Positions 7,001-18,403 of a stretch of DNA of 64,000 nucleotides are shown here, piece by piece. The stretch is from positions 242,798 through 306,797 of the forward strand of contig JAXLSW010000007.1 in assembly GCA_046330415.1 (NCBI GenBank), read 5' to 3'. A program made the translations under genes and the position numbers. This DNA comes from RHKX01 sp046330415. GTDB lineage: Bacteria > Actinomycetota > Thermoleophilia > Solirubrobacterales > 70-9. The notes beneath the pieces are model-generated. The model did no database searches. It saw only the letters and a list, made by a program, of their open reading frames with translations, and was not told the DNA's origin. Position 1 is the first letter of the stretch. Every line of letters begins with the position of its first letter.

Positions 7001-8605
7001 GTGAAACGGCGTGGTTCGAAGTTGTCCGGGGCCGAGACGCGGCGCGTTCGGTTGGCTCGCCGAGCGGCTCCGATAGGCGTACTCCTTCTCGCCGCGCTGC
7101 TGGTTACCGCGAGCGAGGCGGGCGCGGTGCAGCGCTACGCGTCCACCGGCGGGAGCGGCACGGCGTGCACGCAGGGGAGCCCGTGCAGCCTCGAGACGGC
7201 GGTCGAGGATGCTTCGGTGGCCGACGACGACGAGGTGATCGTCACGCCTGGGACCTACGCGGTCGTGAACCTTGCGATCACCGACGCGATCGATCTCCAC
7301 GGCCAGGCGCTGGCGGCGACCCCGACGATCGTCGGTAGCGGCACCACCGCCGTCGACGTGAGCGACGCGGCCACGGTTCGCAACCTGAAGATCGAGGGGA
7401 CGAACATCGGGATCAACGCGATCGCGGCGAACTCCACGCTGGAGCGTCTCAGCGTGCATGCCGGTGCGCCGGGCGGGCTCGCCTGCGCGATCAGCAACTC
7501 GGCGACGGTGCGCGATTCGCTCTGCTGGGAGTCGAACTCGAACTCGAAGGGCCTCGGGGCCAACCTGAGCACCTTCCCGGGCGTCTACACGGTGCGACTG
7601 CGCAACGTCACCGCTGTCGGGTCCTTCTACGGGGTCGGTTTCGACATCTCCACGAGCCCCGGCGCCGACTTCCAGATCGACGGGAGGAACGTGATCGCCG
7701 ACGGAGGCAGCGCCGACGTCCGCGCCGCGTCCGCGGGCGGGGCGTCGGTGACGATCACGATGGCGAGCTCGAACTACGCGACCGAGCAGGAGACCACCGG
7801 CGGTGGCGGCGTGACCGCGACCGTCACCGATCCGGGAACCGCCGGCAACCAGACGCCGACGCCCATCTTCGTCAACGCCGGCGCCGGCGACTTCCATCAG
7901 ACGGCCGGGTCGCCGACCATCGACGCCGGCACGACGGACTCGTTCACCGGCACGGGCGACATCGACGGCGACTTCCGCTCGCTCGAGGGCGACGGCGTCT
8001 GCCCGACCGCTCCCGACATCGGCGCCGACGAGTTCGTGGGCTCGGGACCGATCGACTGCGACCCGCCCGAGACGACGATCTCGGGCGGTCCAACCGGCAG
8101 CACCTCCGACAACACGCCGACGTTCGACCTGCAGTCCGACGAGACCCCCTCCACCTTCGAGTGCAGCGTCGACGGCGCCGCGTTCGCTCCCTGCACCACG
8201 CCCTTCACGACGGCCCCGCTCGCTGATGGCGCCCACACGTTCGAGGCGCGGGCGACGGACAACTCCTCCAATACCGACCCGACGCCCGCCTCGCGGGCGT
8301 TCACCGTCGACACCTCGGTCCCCGCCGACACCGACCCGCCCGAGACGACGCTCGACAAGAAGCCGAAGGCCAAGATCAAGACGAAGAAGAAGAGCGCCAA
8401 GGTGAGCTTCGCGTTCTCCTCCGACGAGAGCGGCAGCTTCGAGTGCGCGCTCGACAAGGCGTCTTTCTCACCCTGCGCATCCCCGCTCACCCTGAAGGCG
8501 AAGAAGGGCAGGCACACGTTCTCGGTCCGCGCGGTCGACGCCGCCGGGAACACTGACGCCACTCCGGCTACGGCCGGCTTCACGATCAAGCGGAAGCGAG
8601 GATGA
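7001..8605 (+). CDS. Secreted beta-helix protein with two Ig-like C-terminal domains (paralog 1)
   Basis: A 534-residue exported protein with a GTG start and a signal peptide (LLLAALLVTASEAGA, cleavage near residue 42). Residues about 43-345 have the features of a right-handed parallel beta-helix of the choice-of-anchor-Q / pectate-lyase-like type. These are the GSGTACTQGSPCSLETAVEDA opening, repeated N/V ladders and the PDIGADEF end. Two Ig-like domains follow (about 352-437 and 444-531), each with the DxPPETT start, an FECxxDxxxFxPC disulfide pair and a HTFxxRAxD strand. It ends KRKRG. No catalytic residues are apparent, so a structural or adhesive role is likely. It is followed by a close paralog. 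Confidence 0.82.
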   Translation: MKRRGSKLSGAETRRVRLARRAAPIGVLLLAALLVTASEAGAVQRYASTGGSGTACTQGSPCSLETAVEDASVADDDEVIVTPGTYAVVNLAITDAIDLHGQALAATPTIVGSGTTAVDVSDAATVRNLKIEGTNIGINAIAANSTLERLSVHAGAPGGLACAISNSATVRDSLCWESNSNSKGLGANLSTFPGVYTVRLRNVTAVGSFYGVGFDISTSPGADFQIDGRNVIADGGSADVRAASAGGASVTITMASSNYATEQETTGGGGVTATVTDPGTAGNQTPTPIFVNAGAGDFHQTAGSPTIDAGTTDSFTGTGDIDGDFRSLEGDGVCPTAPDIGADEFVGSGPIDCDPPETTISGGPTGSTSDNTPTFDLQSDETPSTFECSVDGAAFAPCTTPFTTAPLADGAHTFEARATDNSSNTDPTPASRAFTVDTSVPADTDPPETTLDKKPKAKIKTKKKSAKVSFAFSSDESGSFECALDKASFSPCASPLTLKAKKGRHTFSVRAVDAAGNTDATPATAGFTIKRKRG

Positions 8606-8632
8606 GTCGAGCTTCGAGACCGCGGTACGCGG

Positions 8633-8661
8633 TTGCCGGAAGCAACACTCCGTACTAAGGT
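8633..8661 (+). promoter_or_regulatory. Promoter of second beta-helix gene, leaderless type
   Basis: -35 TTGCCG (8633-8638), a 17-base spacer, and -10 TAAGGT (8656-8661). The ATG at 8668 lies only six bases after the -10, so transcription would begin at or next to the start codon. Confidence 0.6.
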
Positions 8662-8667
8662 CGCAAC

Positions 8668-10236
8668 ATGAGTGGATTCCGTCGTCGGGTCGCCCTCCTT
8701 CTCGCTGTCTCGGGGCTTCTCGCTGCACCCACGGTCGCGCAGGCTGCCCAGCGCTACGCCTCGCCCACGGGAACCGGAACCGCCTGCACGCAGGGAACCC
8801 CCTGCACTCTCGACACGGCGGTCGAGGACGCGGCGGTCGCCGACGGCGACGAGGTGATCGTCACGCCGGGCACCTACACGACCCCCGACGTCGTCGTCGA
8901 CGACGCGATCTCCCTTCATGGCCAGGCCGGTCAGCTGCGGCCGACGATCAACGTCTCGAACGGGAACGGTCTGAAGGTGACCGACGCGGCGACGGTGAGC
9001 GATCTGAAGGTCCAGGGTGCCCCGGTCGGGATCTCAGGAGGCGTCGGTAACGTGCGCAGCACGTTCGATCACCTCGACGTGAGCGCCTCGAGTTCCGGCG
9101 GCATCGCGTGCTCGGTGAACGGCGAGGCGACGATCCGCGACTCCGTCTGCTGGGCCAGTGGCGCCACCGCATGGGGCCTCGGCGGCAACGTGGTCAGCGC
9201 CCCCGCGGGGACCTACGCGATCAAAGTCCGCAACGTGACCGCGGTGAGCGGACAGCGAGGGATCTTCTTCAACGTCACCGCCCCCGGCGTGACCTTCGAC
9301 ATCGACGCGAAGAACGTGATTGCGGACGGCGCCACTACCGACGTGTGGGCGTCGTCGTCGGGCAGCGGCACCTCGACCCTCATCTCGATGGCGAACTCGA
9401 ACTACACCAACACGGCCCAGACGCCCAGTAGCGGCAGCGTCGCCACCGTGACCACTCCGGGAACGGCTAACAACCAGTTTGCTGCGCCGACCTTCGTCAA
9501 CGCCGGCGCCGGCGATTTCCATCAGACGTCCAGCTCGCCGACGATCGACGCAGGGGTCACCGACGCTTTCATCGGGACGACGGACCTCGACGGCGACGGG
9601 CGCAGCCTCGACGGCAACGGCGACTGCACGGCGAAGCCGGACATCGGCGCTGACGAGTTCGTCGGCACACCGGTCGACTGCGCTCCGCCCGAAACCTCGA
9701 TCGCCGGCGGCCCCACGGGTACAACCTCCGACAGCACGCCGACCTTCGACCTGCAGTCCGACGAGGCCGGCTCGACCTTCGAGTGCCGCGTCGACGGCGC
9801 CATCTTCGCCGCGTGCACCAGCCCCTTCACGACGGCGCCGCTCGCCGACGGGGCCCACACATTCGAGGCTCGGGCAACCGACCCCTCCGGCAACACCGAT
9901 CCGACGCCCGACTCGCGCGCATTCACCGTCGACACCTCGGTCCCCGTCCCCCCCGACACCGACCCGCCGGAGACGACGCTGACGACGAAGCCGAAGGCCA
10001 GGCTGAAGACGAAGAAGAAGAGCGTGAAGGTGAGCTTCGCCTTTTCCGCCGACGAGAGCGGCAGCTTCGAGTGCGCGCTCGACAAGGCTTCGTTCACACC
10101 GTGCACCTCGCCGCTCACCCTGAAGGCGAAGAAGGGCAGGCACACGTTCTCGGTCCGCGCCGTCGACGCGGCGGGCAACACCGACGCCACTCCGGCGACG
10201 GCGAGCTTCAAGGTGAAGCGGGCGAAGAAGAAGTAG
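8668..10236 (+). CDS. Secreted beta-helix protein with two Ig-like C-terminal domains (paralog 2)
   Basis: A 522-residue tandem paralog of the gene at 7001 with the same order: signal peptide, beta-helix ending KPDIGADEFVG, two Ig-like domains and a basic end (KRAKKK). Similarity is highest in the last domain, where long stretches such as SFECALDKASFxPC and HTFSVRAVDAAGNTDATP are shared, and lowest in the helix ladder. This fits a tandem duplication with diversification of the exposed helix. It has its own promoter, so the two copies can be expressed independently. Surface or extracellular location; no enzymatic motif recognised. Confidence 0.82.
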   Translation: MSGFRRRVALLLAVSGLLAAPTVAQAAQRYASPTGTGTACTQGTPCTLDTAVEDAAVADGDEVIVTPGTYTTPDVVVDDAISLHGQAGQLRPTINVSNGNGLKVTDAATVSDLKVQGAPVGISGGVGNVRSTFDHLDVSASSSGGIACSVNGEATIRDSVCWASGATAWGLGGNVVSAPAGTYAIKVRNVTAVSGQRGIFFNVTAPGVTFDIDAKNVIADGATTDVWASSSGSGTSTLISMANSNYTNTAQTPSSGSVATVTTPGTANNQFAAPTFVNAGAGDFHQTSSSPTIDAGVTDAFIGTTDLDGDGRSLDGNGDCTAKPDIGADEFVGTPVDCAPPETSIAGGPTGTTSDSTPTFDLQSDEAGSTFECRVDGAIFAACTSPFTTAPLADGAHTFEARATDPSGNTDPTPDSRAFTVDTSVPVPPDTDPPETTLTTKPKARLKTKKKSVKVSFAFSADESGSFECALDKASFTPCTSPLTLKAKKGRHTFSVRAVDAAGNTDATPATASFKVKRAKKK

Positions 10237-10256
10237 TCCAACCGCCTCGCCTGCCG

Positions 10257-10285
10257 TTGACCGGCTTCCGGCATCGGAGTACCTT
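10257..10285 (+). promoter_or_regulatory. Promoter of beta-propeller surface gene
   Basis: -35 TTGACC (10257-10262), a 17-base spacer, and -10 TACCTT (10280-10285). The ATG at 10294 is eight bases further on, again close to leaderless. Confidence 0.65.
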
Positions 10286-10293
10286 CGGGTGAG

Positions 10294-11769
10294 ATGCAGG
10301 GTGAGGCGATCTCACGAGGTCTGAAGCGCTTGGCGTTCTCCCTCGTGGTTGCGGCCGTGCTCGGCCTCGGCGTGAGCCCAGCGTCCGCGGCCGACAGCGT
10401 CTACTGGTCTGACTTCGGAGCCGATGGCATCTCCTTCGCCGGGCTCGACGGGAGCACCGCCGGGGACCTGACGACGACCGGCGCCACGCTGAGCAATCCG
10501 GAAGGGGTCGCGATCGACACGGCCGCCGCCCGGATCTACTGGGGCAACGACAACTCGATCGCCTACGCGAACCTGAACGGCAGTGGCGGCGGCACCCTGA
10601 GCACAACCGGCGCCACGACGGTCAGCAGCGCCGCCGGAGTGGCGATCGATCCGGCGAGCGGCCGCATCTACTGGGCCAGCAGGTTCGCCGACAAGATCTC
10701 CTTCGCGAACCTGAGCGGCACCGGCGGAGCCGACCTGAACACGACCCCGGCCACGGTCGACTCCCCAACGGGGGTGGCGCTAGACCTCGCCGCCGGCCGC
10801 ATCTACTGGGCGAACGAGAACGCCGGGATCTCCTACGCGAACCTCAGCGGGGGCGGAGGCGGCCAACTGGACACGACGGGGGCCACCGTCAACGGTCCCT
10901 GGGGGCTCGCAATCGACCCGGTCTCCAGGCGGATCTACTGGGCCAACCGGAATGGAGGTTCGATCTCCTACGCGAGCTTGAACGGCGGCGGAGGAGGCGA
11001 CCTCGACACAACTGGAGCGACGGTCTCCGACCCGATAGGCGTGGCGATCGATCCGGCCGCGGGCCGCATCTACTGGGTTGACCAAGTCCCCAAGCAGATC
11101 TGGTCGGCGAGCCTCGCCGGCGGCGGCGGGCGGCAGCTGCCGACGCTTTCCGCCAACGTCAGCTTCCCCTCCTTCCCAGCGCTGCTGAAGGCGCCCGCTG
11201 CCGCCGGTCCGCCGACCGTCTCCGGCGGTTCCGCGCCAGGCTCTGCGCTGAGCTGCTCGCAGGGGGCCTGGGCTCCCGACCTCGCCGGCACCTTCCTCTT
11301 CCAGGCGCCTCAGACCTTTGCTTACCAGTGGCTGCGCGACGGCGCTGAGATCACCGGCGCTGAGGGCAGCACGATCGCCGCGGACACCCCGGGGCGCTAC
11401 GAGTGCCGGGTCACGGCGACCAATCACGCCGGCTCGACAGCCCGGACGAGCGCCTCTTTCACCGTCGCCGAAGGCCACTTCACAATCGGCAAGCCAAAGC
11501 TCAACAAGAAGGTGGGCACCGCGAAGCTCCCGGTGACGGTGCCGGGCGCGGGCGAGCTCAAGCTGAAGGGCAAGACGATCGCCTTGCAGACGCGCGACGT
11601 CGACGCCGGCAAGACGAGACTGCTCGTGAGGCCGAAGGGAAAGGCGAAGAGGAAGCTCGTGACGAAGGGCAAGGCCACGGCCAGGGCGACCGTGACCTTC
11701 ACGCCAACCGACGCGACCGGCTCCAGCCAGGGCATCAGGGTCAAGCTGAAGCAGAAGCACAGGCGGTAG
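10294..11769 (+). CDS. Secreted YWTD/NHL-like beta-propeller with Ig-like and basic C-terminal modules
   Basis: A 491-residue exported protein. The signal peptide is residues about 1-33. Six roughly 43-residue repeats (about 34-290) each carry GVAIDPAxGRIYWAN followed by ISYANLxGGGGGxLxTTGATV, the pattern of a six-bladed YWTD-type beta-propeller. An Ig-like domain (about 305-392; SCSQGAW, YQWLRDG, GRYECRVTATN) comes next. The last 96 residues are the FTIGKP basic module also found at 5969. The propeller resembles LDL-receptor-type binding domains, so binding of protein or glycan is plausible. Function unknown. Confidence 0.8.
   Translation: MQGEAISRGLKRLAFSLVVAAVLGLGVSPASAADSVYWSDFGADGISFAGLDGSTAGDLTTTGATLSNPEGVAIDTAAARIYWGNDNSIAYANLNGSGGGTLSTTGATTVSSAAGVAIDPASGRIYWASRFADKISFANLSGTGGADLNTTPATVDSPTGVALDLAAGRIYWANENAGISYANLSGGGGGQLDTTGATVNGPWGLAIDPVSRRIYWANRNGGSISYASLNGGGGGDLDTTGATVSDPIGVAIDPAAGRIYWVDQVPKQIWSASLAGGGGRQLPTLSANVSFPSFPALLKAPAAAGPPTVSGGSAPGSALSCSQGAWAPDLAGTFLFQAPQTFAYQWLRDGAEITGAEGSTIAADTPGRYECRVTATNHAGSTARTSASFTVAEGHFTIGKPKLNKKVGTAKLPVTVPGAGELKLKGKTIALQTRDVDAGKTRLLVRPKGKAKRKLVTKGKATARATVTFTPTDATGSSQGIRVKLKQKHRR
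11479..11769 (+). other. Shared C-terminal module, copy B
   Basis: Last 96 residues of the propeller protein, starting FTIGKPKLNKK. It is homologous to copy A at 6626-6925 and here follows an Ig-like domain instead of a TSP3 motif. The Lys/Arg-rich end may bind anionic wall polymers; that is inference. Confidence 0.75.
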
Positions 11770-11796
11770 GGCGTTTCGATCGCTCGGAAGTGCCGG

Positions 11797-11826
11797 TTGC
11801 GCCGCGAGGGCGCCGTCGGTTAGGTT
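11797..11826 (+). promoter_or_regulatory. Candidate promoter of the 1200-residue surface protein
   Basis: -35 TTGCGC (11797-11802), an 18-base spacer, and -10 TAGGTT (11821-11826). The leader is about 55 bases with a GGGGAG ribosome site (11872-11877) before the ATG. Confidence 0.5.
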
Positions 11827-11887
11827 GGCGACGTCAATGGGGGTCAGCAACGAACCGTAGGGGCGGTACGTGGGGAGATCGGGCTAC

Positions 11888-14800
11888 ATGAGGTTGATGA
11901 TCGCGGCGCTGCTCGCGGGGACGCTGCTCGCACTGGTGCCGTCGCTCGCCGGCGCTGACAGCGGTTCCAACTCCGATCGCCGCCGCGCGTCCTCCGACCT
12001 GCGGATCGCCGGGACCGCCTCGCCCGACCCCTCCGTGGTCGGGCAGGAGGTCACGTTCACGGTCAACGTCACCAACGACGGCCCCGACCCGGCGACCTTC
12101 GTCACCATCGTCGCCTCCAACATCCCGGATTCGTTTGCCGTCGGCGACATGTCCGACGGGTGTCAGCTGATCGAGGACGACGTCAAGTGCGACGTCGACG
12201 ACATCCCCTTCGGCCAGACCCAGACGATCACGTTCGTCCTGACGCCGAGCGTGCCGGGCAGCTTCAGCATCCCGATCTCCACCGGCGCGAGCGAGGACAC
12301 CAACCCCTCGAACAACAACGGGTCCATCGGGTTCACGGTCGCGAGCGCCAGCAGGACGCTGACGGTCACCAAGGAGGGTGGGGGAACGGTCGCCTCGACT
12401 CCGGCGGGCATCAGCTGCGGCTCCGACTGCAGCGAGTCCTATCCGGAGGGCACCGACGTCTTCCTCACGGCCACGCCCGACGCGGGCCAGCGCTTCGTCT
12501 CTTGGACGGGCGGCGGTTGCGACGCCGTCGCCGGCCGCATCTGCACGGTGACGGTCAACGCGGATACGGCGGTCAAGGCGACGTTCGCGGCGCTGCCGAC
12601 CGACCCGCCCACCGCGGGCCTGAGCGTCACCCCACCGACCAAGAAGCTCCCGATCACCTTCTTCGACGCGTCGGGCTCCCTGAACGCCACGAACCTGACC
12701 TACTCGATCACCGGCGGTAAGAACATCGGTGACATCTCGAACTTCGAGGTCAACCCGGAGAGCCCCTTCACCGGCCTTCGGATCAAGCAGCCGGGCACCT
12801 ACACGGCGACCCTCACCGCGAGCTCGCCCTCGGGCAGTTCCACGACGAGCCAGAGCTTCAGCGTCCCGAAGACGTCGATCGGAACGCTTGACCCCCGGGT
12901 GCCGAACCTCGCGGCCTCCGGCTTTCAGCGGGCCATCTTCGAGCCGCCGGGTACCGCGCGGTTGTGCCTTCCCAAAGGCGAGCAGCAGGTGGTGATGGGC
13001 CAGATCGATCTCAGGGGCTCGTGCTTCATCTCCATCCTGAGATCCAAGGACATCCCCATGCCGGAGCGGAACGTCGCCGGCGAGTGGTTCGACTCCCAGC
13101 TCGGGAACAAGTGCCGTCCCGGCTCCAAGACCTACGACGAGAAGAAGTGCTTCTCCAAGGCGGAGTGGCTCGGGGCTTTCACCACGGATGAGCCGCTCAA
13201 GTTCAATGGGATGACGTTGCGGCCGAGGAGAGGCGCGGTCGTCGCAGTCTTCCCGCAGTCCGGCCGCATCGTTTCCTCGAATGCCAAGCTCTCCCTTACC
13301 ACCGACGAGCTCGGGGAGATCAGGCCCCACAACTACGGCCCGCTCGACCTGAAGGTGCTGACGGGGAATCGCTCCAACGACTTCCGGCAGCAGCTGTACT
13401 CGTTCGACGCGAAGGCCCTGCCGTCTATCGGAGGGTTCGGCCTGAACGGGCAGATGACCGTCAGCCTGAGGCGGCAGGGTGCCCGCCGTTTCACCGAGCT
13501 CGGTGCCAGCATCAAGCTGCCGGACATCCTCAAGACCGCGGGTGGCTTCGCTCCCAGCGGCGGGATCACGCTGCAGGCCGACAACTACACGGGCCTGACC
13601 CTCGGCGATCTGCGCTTCTCCGTCCCGGAGGCCTACATCGGGCCCGTTCGCCTGAGCAATCTCGGCTTCACATACAGGTCGGGTGGCGAGCCCGCTGCGA
13701 GTCCGCCGTGTGGGGCCAAGTACTGGAAGGCGACGCTCGAGATCCATCTCGTCCCCACCGGGGGCAACGGCGCGGGCCTGACCCTGGCGCCGCCGCCCGA
13801 GCGTCAGGGCCTCGCCTTCTGCAATGAGAGCTTCCACAGCGCCGGCGGCACGCTCCACTTCGGCGACCCGATTCCTCAGCCGCAGATCCTTCCCGGCGTC
13901 TTCCTCGAGGACATCGGCTTCGACATGCAGGTTGACCCGACCGTGCTCAGCGGCCACGCGACCGTGACGGGAGCCAAGATCATCCGGGCCACCGGTGGCC
14001 TGCTGGCCGCGTTCCCGTCCCAGCGCGCGCCGTACACGGTCCTTCCCACCGACGGCGGTTCGACATTGGCGGGGCTCGCCGGGAGGAAGCTGACCACACC
14101 GACCTTCGCGCTTGGTGGAAGCATCGGCCTGGTCGTCCCCACCGACGACACAATTGAGCTCGCGCGCGGGTACTTCGTGTACTCCTACCCCGCCTACTTC
14201 GAGGCCAAGGGATTCGCGAGCTTCGAGACGTTCATCTTCGGCATCCACGCGGATGGCTCCTTCGCCCTGAACGCCGCGACCAGACGGTTCAACGCCACGA
14301 TCAACGGCGAGGTCTGCCTCGCTCCGGGAATCAGGATCGCGGGGGTGGGGCTCTGCGTAGGCGGCGGCGCCACGGTCTCGAGCCGAGGGATGGTCGGCTG
14401 CCTGATCGTCGTCGACGACGGATTCGAGCCCGGCGTCGGCTACCACTGGGGCGACTTCTCCCCGCACATCTTCAACGGCATCACCGACGGCTGCAAGCCC
14501 AGCCGCTACTGGGAACTGAACATCATGAGCGCCGAGGCCGACGCCCGACAGCTCGCGTCGGGATCCAAGTCCAAACCGACGGCGCTGGCGGCTCAGGCCG
14601 AGGGTTCGCTCACCTTCACGGTCGAGAAGGGCGACGACGCCAAGGACATCGAGCTGCATGGCCAGGGCGGCGCGCCCGCGGTGCAGATCACGGCTCCCAA
14701 CGGCGACACGATGACCTCGGTCGCGGGCGAGATGCAGCACGACGACACCCTCCAGGTCATGCAGTGGGAGGACTACGACATGACCTGGGTCGGCGTCACC

Positions 14801-15490
14801 GGCGATCCCGGCAAGTACGTCGTCACCCCGCTCGAGGGCTCGCCGCCGATCGAGTCCCTCTCCGAGACGAGGTTCCAGAAGCACGACCAGATCAAGGCGA
14901 AGGTGGTCGGCAAGGGTCGCGACCTGAAGCTGCAATACGACGTCGGGAACGTCAAGGGCCGCACCGTCACCTTCTCGGAGAAGGCCAACGGCGTCTACTC
15001 GGCCATCGGCACGGTCAAGAGCGGCAAGGGAACGATCAAGTTCGAGCCCGCCGTCGGCCCGGCCGGCGTCCGCCAGATCGTGGCCTCTGAGGACGTCGAC
15101 GGCATCTCCGCCCCGGAGGTGGTCGTCGACTCCTACAAGTCGCCCGGCCCGCTGCCCGCGCCGAAGATGAAGAAGGTCCGGGCGAAGCGCCGCGGCAGCA
15201 AGCTGCTCGTCTCCTGGCGCAAGGTGAACTCGACCAACGGCTACAAGGTCGTCGCCACCCTGCTCAACGGCACCCAGAAGTCCGTCTGGGTCTCCGCCAA
15301 GAAGTCGAAGGCGACGATCAAGGGCCTCGAGAAGACTCAAGCCGGCACCGTGACCGTCACCGCTTTCGGAGCCATCGGCGATCTCGGCAAGCCGAAGAAG
15401 GTGAAGTTCAAGTACGCCAAGAAGCCGATCGACGTGCGAGGGAACTTCAAGGACCTCGGCAAGGACTTCACGGCGGCGGACAAGGGCTGA
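11888..15490 (+). CDS. Giant secreted multidomain surface protein (DUF11, Gly-repeat, PKD, Fn3-like)
   Basis: A 1200-residue exported protein. It has a signal peptide (MIAALLAGTLLALVPSLAGA) and a DUF11/CARDB-type domain (about 35-155; DPSVVGQEVTFTVNVTNDGP). A bacterial repeat domain follows (about 157-238; GGGTVASTPAGISCGSDCS ... VNADTAVKATFA), then a PKD-like domain (about 245-335). A central region of roughly 600 residues (about 340-930) is rich in beta structure with scattered Cys and has no family I recognise. The C-terminal Fn3-like domain has the WRKVNSTNGYKVV strand (about 1095-1180). ATG 11888 is chosen over an upstream GTG because of the GGGGAG site and the clean signal peptide. Probably an adhesin or wall-associated structural protein. 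Confidence 0.8.
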   Translation: MRLMIAALLAGTLLALVPSLAGADSGSNSDRRRASSDLRIAGTASPDPSVVGQEVTFTVNVTNDGPDPATFVTIVASNIPDSFAVGDMSDGCQLIEDDVKCDVDDIPFGQTQTITFVLTPSVPGSFSIPISTGASEDTNPSNNNGSIGFTVASASRTLTVTKEGGGTVASTPAGISCGSDCSESYPEGTDVFLTATPDAGQRFVSWTGGGCDAVAGRICTVTVNADTAVKATFAALPTDPPTAGLSVTPPTKKLPITFFDASGSLNATNLTYSITGGKNIGDISNFEVNPESPFTGLRIKQPGTYTATLTASSPSGSSTTSQSFSVPKTSIGTLDPRVPNLAASGFQRAIFEPPGTARLCLPKGEQQVVMGQIDLRGSCFISILRSKDIPMPERNVAGEWFDSQLGNKCRPGSKTYDEKKCFSKAEWLGAFTTDEPLKFNGMTLRPRRGAVVAVFPQSGRIVSSNAKLSLTTDELGEIRPHNYGPLDLKVLTGNRSNDFRQQLYSFDAKALPSIGGFGLNGQMTVSLRRQGARRFTELGASIKLPDILKTAGGFAPSGGITLQADNYTGLTLGDLRFSVPEAYIGPVRLSNLGFTYRSGGEPAASPPCGAKYWKATLEIHLVPTGGNGAGLTLAPPPERQGLAFCNESFHSAGGTLHFGDPIPQPQILPGVFLEDIGFDMQVDPTVLSGHATVTGAKIIRATGGLLAAFPSQRAPYTVLPTDGGSTLAGLAGRKLTTPTFALGGSIGLVVPTDDTIELARGYFVYSYPAYFEAKGFASFETFIFGIHADGSFALNAATRRFNATINGEVCLAPGIRIAGVGLCVGGGATVSSRGMVGCLIVVDDGFEPGVGYHWGDFSPHIFNGITDGCKPSRYWELNIMSAEADARQLASGSKSKPTALAAQAEGSLTFTVEKGDDAKDIELHGQGGAPAVQITAPNGDTMTSVAGEMQHDDTLQVMQWEDYDMTWVGVTGDPGKYVVTPLEGSPPIESLSETRFQKHDQIKAKVVGKGRDLKLQYDVGNVKGRTVTFSEKANGVYSAIGTVKSGKGTIKFEPAVGPAGVRQIVASEDVDGISAPEVVVDSYKSPGPLPAPKMKKVRAKRRGSKLLVSWRKVNSTNGYKVVATLLNGTQKSVWVSAKKSKATIKGLEKTQAGTVTVTAFGAIGDLGKPKKVKFKYAKKPIDVRGNFKDLGKDFTAADKG

Positions 15491-15531
15491 GCGGCTCGGT
15501 TCCCCGGTCCGCAGGGGCCGGGGCCGCCGGC

Positions 15532-15584
15532 GAGTGATTCCACGGATTTCCGCCATGGGAACCAGCGCTCCACCGAGGGGTGAC
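15532..15584 (-). repeat. Interspersed intergenic repeat, copy 1
   Basis: Read on the minus strand this segment begins GTCACCCCT, continues through GGTGGAG and ends AATCCGTGGAATCACTC. Copy 2 at 53206-53268 has the same blocks in the same order with a more variable middle. The last 17 bases are identical between copies. It partly overlaps the hairpin at 15577-15614. Confidence 0.6.
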
Positions 15585-15614
15585 TGAGACCACGATCCTG
15601 GTCTGAGTCACCCC
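15577..15614. terminator. Hairpin terminator between convergent genes
   Basis: A 16-base arm (15577-15592) pairs with 15599-15614 with one mismatch around the loop CGATCC. It lies between the end of the giant surface gene (plus) and the end of clpB (minus) and can serve both strands. No T tract follows, as is common in high-GC actinobacteria. Confidence 0.75.
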
Positions 15615-15699
15615 AGGTCCGCTGGCAATGGGCTGGCGAGGGGAGCATCGAAGCGTCCGGCCCGCCCGTGGGCATGGCATGAGGACCGGAACAGAGCCG

Positions 15700-18297
<2,598 letters not shown>

Positions 18298-18306
18298 GTG
18301 TTGGAC

Positions 18307-18335
18307 AGGCTACAGCCTTGATGACGGTTTGTAAA
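18307..18335 (-). promoter_or_regulatory. clpB promoter
   Basis: On the minus strand: -35 TTTACA (18330-18335), a 17-base spacer, and -10 TAGCCT (18307-18312), ending nine bases before the ATG. I looked for the HspR operator consensus (CTTGAGT-N7-ACTCAAG) and did not find a convincing copy. Confidence 0.65.
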
Positions 18336-18403
18336 GAAATCTGCTATGAATCCACTTAGATCTGGCAACGAGCCACCGAGCGCCGCGCAACTATGCTCCC
18401 TGC

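Noticed and set aside
11834..15556. A 1240-codon open frame on the minus strand under the giant surface gene
   Set aside because: Shadow of a high-GC gene. The plus-strand frame has a signal peptide and recognisable domains; the minus frame does not.
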